In this document: positions 6,940 to 10,063 of the stretch, piece after piece
How the letters are laid out: the number at the start of each line of letters is the position of its first letter
Numbering within the stretch: position 1 is the first letter of the stretch
DNA from: JAMXLO01 sp041487355
Lineage (GTDB): Bacteria > Pseudomonadota > Alphaproteobacteria > Acetobacterales > Acetobacteraceae
NCBI GenBank assembly: GCA_041487355.1
Contig: JBGPND010000192.1
Coordinates: 1 to 10,063 of the forward strand
Direction: 5' to 3'
Length of the DNA: 10,063 nt
The notes under the pieces: model-generated
The model's database searches: none
What the model was told of the DNA's origin: nothing
Seen by the model: only the letters and a program-made list of their open reading frames with translations
Translations under genes and position numbers: made by a program

Positions 6940-7839
6940 ATGCAGGCACACACCGACATCGTCGCGACCGGCTGGGTCGCTTTGCTGCCGCGGTCCTGGC
7001 TGCCCTATCTGCTGCTGGCCCGGCTGGACCGCCCGATCGGCATCTGGCTGCTCTTCCTGCCCGGGCTCTGGGGCATCCTGCTGTCGGAGTCGGCGCCACG
7101 CGAATCGGCCCGCCTGATCCTGCTGTTCGCGATCGGCAGCCTGGTGATGCGAGCCGCCGGTTGCGTGGTGAACGACCTGTGGGACCGCGACATCGACCGC
7201 AAGGTGGCGCGCACCGCCGCCCGCCCGCTTGCATCGGGCGCGTTGCGACCGGTCCAGGCGCTGGCCTTCCTCGGCGTTCTGCTGCTGCTCGGATTGGTGA
7301 TCCTGCTACAACTCAATCGCGTGGCGCAGCTTCTCGGCGTCGCCTCGCTGCTGTTGGTGGCACTGTATCCGCTGGCCAAGCGAGTCACCTGGTGGCCGCA
7401 GCTCATGATGGGCGTCACCTTCGGCTTCGGCGCGCCGCTCGGCTATGCCGCCGGCGCCGGCCGGCTCGATGCGGCCTGGGCGGTACTTTATGGCGCCGCG
7501 ATCCTGTGGGACCTCGGCTTCGACACGATCTACGCGCACCAGGATCGCGAGGACGATGCGCTGGTCGGGGTGAAATCGACCGCGCGTCTGTTCGGCGAGC
7601 GCACCGCGCCATTTCTCGCCGCCTGTTACGGCGGCACGGTGCTGCTGCTGGCCCTCGCCGGCTGGCTGGCCGGGCTGGGCGGCTGGTTCTATCCGGCGCT
7701 GGCGCTGCCCGCCCTGTTGCTTGCCTGGCAGGTCGCGACACTGGACATCCACGACCCGGGACTCTGCCTGCGTCTTTTCAAGGCGAACCGCGAAGCTGGA
7801 CTGGCGGTGGCTGCTGCGATCCTGATCGGCTGGCTATGA
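6940..7839 (+). CDS. ubiA: 4-hydroxybenzoate polyprenyltransferase
   Basis: The 299-residue inner-membrane enzyme transfers a polyprenyl chain to 4-hydroxybenzoate in ubiquinone synthesis. The two Mg-diphosphate motifs are visible: NDLWDRDIDRKVARTAARPLASG (78-100, with its Asp cluster) and DTIYAHQDREDD (195-206). Around these are about eight or nine hydrophobic segments (for example 58-77, 105-125, 152-172, 226-245, 250-267). The entry RLDRPIGIWLLFLPGLWG (28-45) is typical of the family. ATG at 6940 is chosen because it gives a family-like N-terminus. ATGs at 6916 and 6919 are also in frame and would add 8 or 7 residues; the first overlaps the rsmE start codon. The stop TGA (7837-7839) overlaps the ATG of the next gene, implying translational coupling. 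Confidence 0.95.
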   Translation: MQAHTDIVATGWVALLPRSWLPYLLLARLDRPIGIWLLFLPGLWGILLSESAPRESARLILLFAIGSLVMRAAGCVVNDLWDRDIDRKVARTAARPLASGALRPVQALAFLGVLLLLGLVILLQLNRVAQLLGVASLLLVALYPLAKRVTWWPQLMMGVTFGFGAPLGYAAGAGRLDAAWAVLYGAAILWDLGFDTIYAHQDREDDALVGVKSTARLFGERTAPFLAACYGGTVLLLALAGWLAGLGGWFYPALALPALLLAWQVATLDIHDPGLCLRLFKANREAGLAVAAAILIGWL

Positions 7840-8477
7840 CCGATGCGGCCGCGTTTGTCCTGGCGCACACCGTGCCGGGCCGCGCGTCTCTGGTGCCTGA
7901 GATTAGCCTGCGTCTTGCCAGCGAGATCACGCCGATCTGGCAGGCGACCGAGGCATGGCTGGCGGAAAACAACGTCGCGCCGCCGTTCTGGGCCTTTGCC
8001 TGGCCGGGCGGTCAGGCGCTGGCCCGCCACGTGCTGGATCACCCCGCCTGTGTCGCCGGCCGCCGCGTGCTCGACTTCGCCGCCGGCTGCGGCATCGCCG
8101 CCATGGCCTGCGCATTGGCCGGCGCCGCGTCAGTCGAGGCAGCGGAAATCGACCGGCTGGCCATCGCCGCGATCCGGCTGAACGTCGCCGCGAACCGCGT
8201 GTCGGTGGACGTGCGGCAGGGTGACCTCGTCGGTGCCGCGTGCCGCTGGGACCTCATCCTGTGCGGCGATGTCTGCTACGAGGCGCCGATGACCGGGCAT
8301 ATTCTCCCGTGGCTCCACGAGATGGCATGCCGGACCGAGGTGTGGCTCGCCGACCCGGGCCGCGCCTACCTGCCGCGCCAGGGCCTCTCGCCCTTCGCCT
8401 GCTATCGGGTGCCCACCAGCCTGGAGCTGGAGGATCGCACCGAGCGGGAGGTGACGCTCTATCGTCTGCGCGGCTGA
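7836..8477 (+). CDS. METTL20-like protein-lysine methyltransferase (ETF-beta type)
   Basis: The 213-residue class I S-adenosylmethionine methyltransferase resembles METTL20/ETFBKMT: PPFWAFAWPGGQALAR (49-64), motif I VLDFAAGCGIAAMA (78-91), the acidic ribose-binding site AEID (103-106), LILCGDVCYE (140-149, carrying the DxxY motif) and LADPGRAYLP (171-180). METTL20 methylates lysines of the ETF beta subunit next to its dehydrogenase-docking loop. A bacterial relative from Agrobacterium is reported to modify ETF-beta and ribosomal protein L7/L12. A substrate here is therefore plausible but not shown. The start ATG at 7836 overlaps the ubiA stop (ATGA), and the two genes are surely one unit. The last 19 bases overlap the 3' end of the opposite-strand gene. 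Automatic annotation might call it a generic or L11-type methyltransferase. Confidence 0.9.
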   Translation: MTDAAAFVLAHTVPGRASLVPEISLRLASEITPIWQATEAWLAENNVAPPFWAFAWPGGQALARHVLDHPACVAGRRVLDFAAGCGIAAMACALAGAASVEAAEIDRLAIAAIRLNVAANRVSVDVRQGDLVGAACRWDLILCGDVCYEAPMTGHILPWLHEMACRTEVWLADPGRAYLPRQGLSPFACYRVPTSLELEDRTEREVTLYRLRG

Positions 8478-9976
8478 CCTTGCGGGCCGTTCGGCTGCTT
8501 CGCCTTGGGCTTGTCGCCGCCGAGCTGCGACAGGTCGATGCCGTTCACCGTCACCGTCGTCCCCTCGCTCACGATCACCCACACCAGCCGATTTCCGTCC
8601 GGCTTCGCCAGGCCGCGCAGCATGATCAGCACCGGCAGCGCCTGCTGCAGGTCCGGATTCGTCCGCGCCTGCGCCGTCAGTTCGTCCAGCCCGGTCGCGC
8701 TGAGCCGCGCTTCGCCGTGCCAGGAGTCAGGCGAGAGCATGACGACTTTCCCGACGCCCTCGACCTTCGCCGGTCCCAGATCGAAGGACAGGGTCTCCAG
8801 GCTGAGATTGACGCCACCTTGCGCGAAGATCGCCGCGATATCGGGGGCGAGCCTGTCGTCGCTGCCACCCTCCTCGGTCGCGTCCAGCGCCAGCTTCGTC
8901 AGGTCCGCCGTCCGGATGCCGGAAACGCTGGGCCGCAATTCGATGTGGTGCGGCAGGTAGGCGGTGACCTTCGGCGGCAGGCTCGGCGTGTTCAGCCCGT
9001 CGAGCCCGATGTCGATCCAGGCATGCAGCTTGCCATCCGGCGCCTCGCCGCCGAAGCCGAGCAGGATATGCTGCAATGCGAGGCCGCCCATGCCGGCAAC
9101 CTCGATCTGCAGCCCGTCGACCGTCTCCTCCAATCGAACGCCGGTCAGCATGTCGGGCAGCGCCTCGATCAGGGCGCGCAACTGCACCCGGGCAGGCGCC
9201 GGGAGGTCACCCCTGCCGTGCTTCTCCATCACGTCGGGAGGCAGGGCTCGGAAGAACCCGTTCATGGCGGACACCAGGCCGCCGACCTTGTCCCGGCTCA
9301 CACCGTCGATCCGGCCGAGCGCGTGCATGTTCTGCACCGCGATCGCGACCGCTGCGCTGCCCTCCACCTGGGCGGCCGACTTCCATCCCCCCATGGTCGC
9401 ATCCATGGCGACATCCAGCCGCCCGTCCTGCACCGGCTTCAGGCTGGTCTCCACGGCATAGCGGTCGATGTGCTGCTCCTGGTGCTCCTTCGCGCTGTCG
9501 GTGGTGACGGCCAGGTTGCCGAGATCGATGTGGAGCGTCGATGGGCTGGCCAGCGCCGGATCGATCACCGCGTGCGAGTCCTGACGGCCGACCGTGAGCG
9601 CCGCCTTCAGCGGTCCGCTCGTGGCGATGTCGCCGGTGTCCGGTATCGTCATCGTGAAGTTGGCGGCGTCCGGCAGCTTGATCGCTTCGATCGCCCAGCG
9701 CCCGCCATCGAGCGGCCGCACCGAGGCAGTGAGCGCCGCATCGCTTGCCGGATTGTCGAGGCCCGGTATCGGCCACGTCATGCGGTAATGGTCGCCCTCG
9801 CCGGTGATCTGCAAGGGCAGGTCGGGCAGCGCGATCCCCGGGCCGAGCAGCCCGGCGAGCCAGTCCTTCAGTTGCTGTTGCAGCGCCTGCGCCTGCGCGG
9901 GGCCGATGTCATCGGCACGGGCGCCGCATGGCAGCAGAAGCAGCAGGCAGAGCGCAAAATGACGGGGTAGGCGCAC
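8459..9976 (-). CDS. Exported protein of unknown function, possibly DUF2125-like
   Basis: The 505-residue protein has an N-terminal signal peptide: MRLPRHF, a leucine-rich core, and probable cleavage after ARA at residue 21. The mature part has no further membrane segment and is rich in alternating beta-type stretches. It ends with DGNRLVWVIVSEGTTVTVNGIDLSQL, an ending that recalls alphaproteobacterial DUF2125 proteins; that match is from memory and moderate. A basic, Gln/Pro-rich tail (DKPKAKQPNGPQGQPRRR) follows. It is probably periplasmic or envelope-associated; no catalytic motif is seen. The start is GTG (9974-9976), supported by AGGAGG 8 bases upstream. The stop TAG (8459-8461) lies inside the convergent methyltransferase gene. 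The ribosome binding site is partly held in a hairpin. Confidence 0.88.
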   Translation of the reverse strand: MRLPRHFALCLLLLLPCGARADDIGPAQAQALQQQLKDWLAGLLGPGIALPDLPLQITGEGDHYRMTWPIPGLDNPASDAALTASVRPLDGGRWAIEAIKLPDAANFTMTIPDTGDIATSGPLKAALTVGRQDSHAVIDPALASPSTLHIDLGNLAVTTDSAKEHQEQHIDRYAVETSLKPVQDGRLDVAMDATMGGWKSAAQVEGSAAVAIAVQNMHALGRIDGVSRDKVGGLVSAMNGFFRALPPDVMEKHGRGDLPAPARVQLRALIEALPDMLTGVRLEETVDGLQIEVAGMGGLALQHILLGFGGEAPDGKLHAWIDIGLDGLNTPSLPPKVTAYLPHHIELRPSVSGIRTADLTKLALDATEEGGSDDRLAPDIAAIFAQGGVNLSLETLSFDLGPAKVEGVGKVVMLSPDSWHGEARLSATGLDELTAQARTNPDLQQALPVLIMLRGLAKPDGNRLVWVIVSEGTTVTVNGIDLSQLGGDKPKAKQPNGPQGQPRRR

Positions 9977-9984
9977 GACCTGGT

Positions 9985-10012
9985 CCTCCTCGGCGCGGTT
10001 TCACGCCGAGGA
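9985..10012 (-). promoter_or_regulatory. Hairpin covering the ribosome binding site of the exported-protein gene
   Basis: TCCTCGGCG (9987-9995) and CGCCGAGGA (10004-10012) form a 9-bp perfect stem with an 8-base loop. On the minus strand its 3' arm contains AGGA of the Shine-Dalgarno AGGAGG (9985-9990). It could limit ribosome entry, or be the end hairpin of the gene upstream. There is no U-run after it. Confidence 0.5.
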
Positions 10013-10027
10013 TACCGCGTCATGCCC

Positions 10028-10063
10028 TCAGGCCGCCACGTCCACCAGCACCAGTTCCCCGTC
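10028..10063 (-). CDS. C-terminal end of an unidentified minus-strand gene
   Basis: Reading the minus strand from the window edge gives eleven codons, DGELVLVDVAA, then TGA (10028-10030). It lies 51 bp upstream of the exported-protein gene in the same direction. The codon use is normal for this genome and the position is right for a gene end, but too little is visible to identify the product. Confidence 0.4.
   Translation of the reverse strand, partial: DGELVLVDVAA

Noticed and set aside
6918..6959. Longer rsmE start at 6959 or 6941
   Set aside because: The extra 14 or 8 residues (for example MAATLRAI) do not fit the family, which starts near the IRLYV strand, and they would overlap ubiA further.
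7161..7835. 5' extension of the methyltransferase frame back into ubiA
   Set aside because: The open frame upstream of 7836 is an Arg/Ala/Gly-rich shadow of ubiA. METTL20-like homology begins only after the ATG at 7836.
8240..9970. 576-codon plus-strand open frame
   Set aside because: It starts inside the methyltransferase gene and runs antisense to the exported-protein gene. Its composition is that of a shadow frame, and the opposite frame has a signal peptide and a strong ribosome binding site.
1..10063. CRISPR array, tRNA, rRNA or riboswitch
   Set aside because: No evenly spaced direct repeats, cloverleaf-like sequence or rRNA core was seen. Coding regions fill nearly the entire window.

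Overview
The window is high-GC DNA from what looks like an alphaproteobacterium, most likely of the Acetobacteraceae/Rhodospirillales group. The evidence is the plant-type glutamate-cysteine ligase, UbiA (so ubiquinone), a BTAD/TolB-like/TPR hybrid regulator, a METTL20-like lysine methyltransferase, and the strong GC bias that opens long shadow reading frames on the non-coding strand. The taxonomic call rests on family resemblance recalled from memory, not on a search.

Layout. (1) Positions 1-228 hold the C-terminal stub of an IS630-family transposase. It is interrupted by a long, nearly perfect hairpin repeat at 125-203 that replaces the normal protein end. (2) Positions 236-4725, all on the minus strand, read in transcription order: a 709-residue BTAD-type regulator, then a large and a small acyl-CoA dehydrogenase subunit. 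The two dehydrogenase genes are 11 bp apart, and their conserved residues are complementary, as in the heteromeric FadE/ChsE-type enzymes. (3) Positions 4794-6917, minus strand, carry rsmE followed by gshA. (4) Positions 6940-8477, plus strand, carry ubiA followed by a METTL20-like protein-lysine methyltransferase joined by an ATGA overlap. ubiA and rsmE are divergent and their candidate start codons interlock. (5) Positions 8459-9976, minus strand, encode an exported protein of unknown function (possibly DUF2125-like), whose 3' end overlaps the methyltransferase gene antisense. The last 36 bases are the end of another minus-strand reading frame.

How the genes may connect. Acyl-CoA dehydrogenases pass electrons to ETF, and ETF passes them through ETF-ubiquinone oxidoreductase to ubiquinone. 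METTL20-type enzymes methylate the beta subunit of ETF, and UbiA makes the ubiquinone precursor. So three elements of this window touch the same electron route, although they lie in separate transcription units and the link is inference. gshA (glutathione) and rsmE (16S rRNA m3U1498) are housekeeping genes.

I see no clearly new defence, mobile or biosynthetic system. The least ordinary items are the hairpin repeat fused to the transposase stub, a short palindrome lying in frame inside the small dehydrogenase subunit, the interlocked rsmE/ubiA starts, the ubiA-methyltransferase coupling, and a hairpin that covers the ribosome binding site of the exported-protein gene. No tRNA, rRNA, riboswitch or CRISPR array was recognised, and no stretch over 300 bp lacks a gene.
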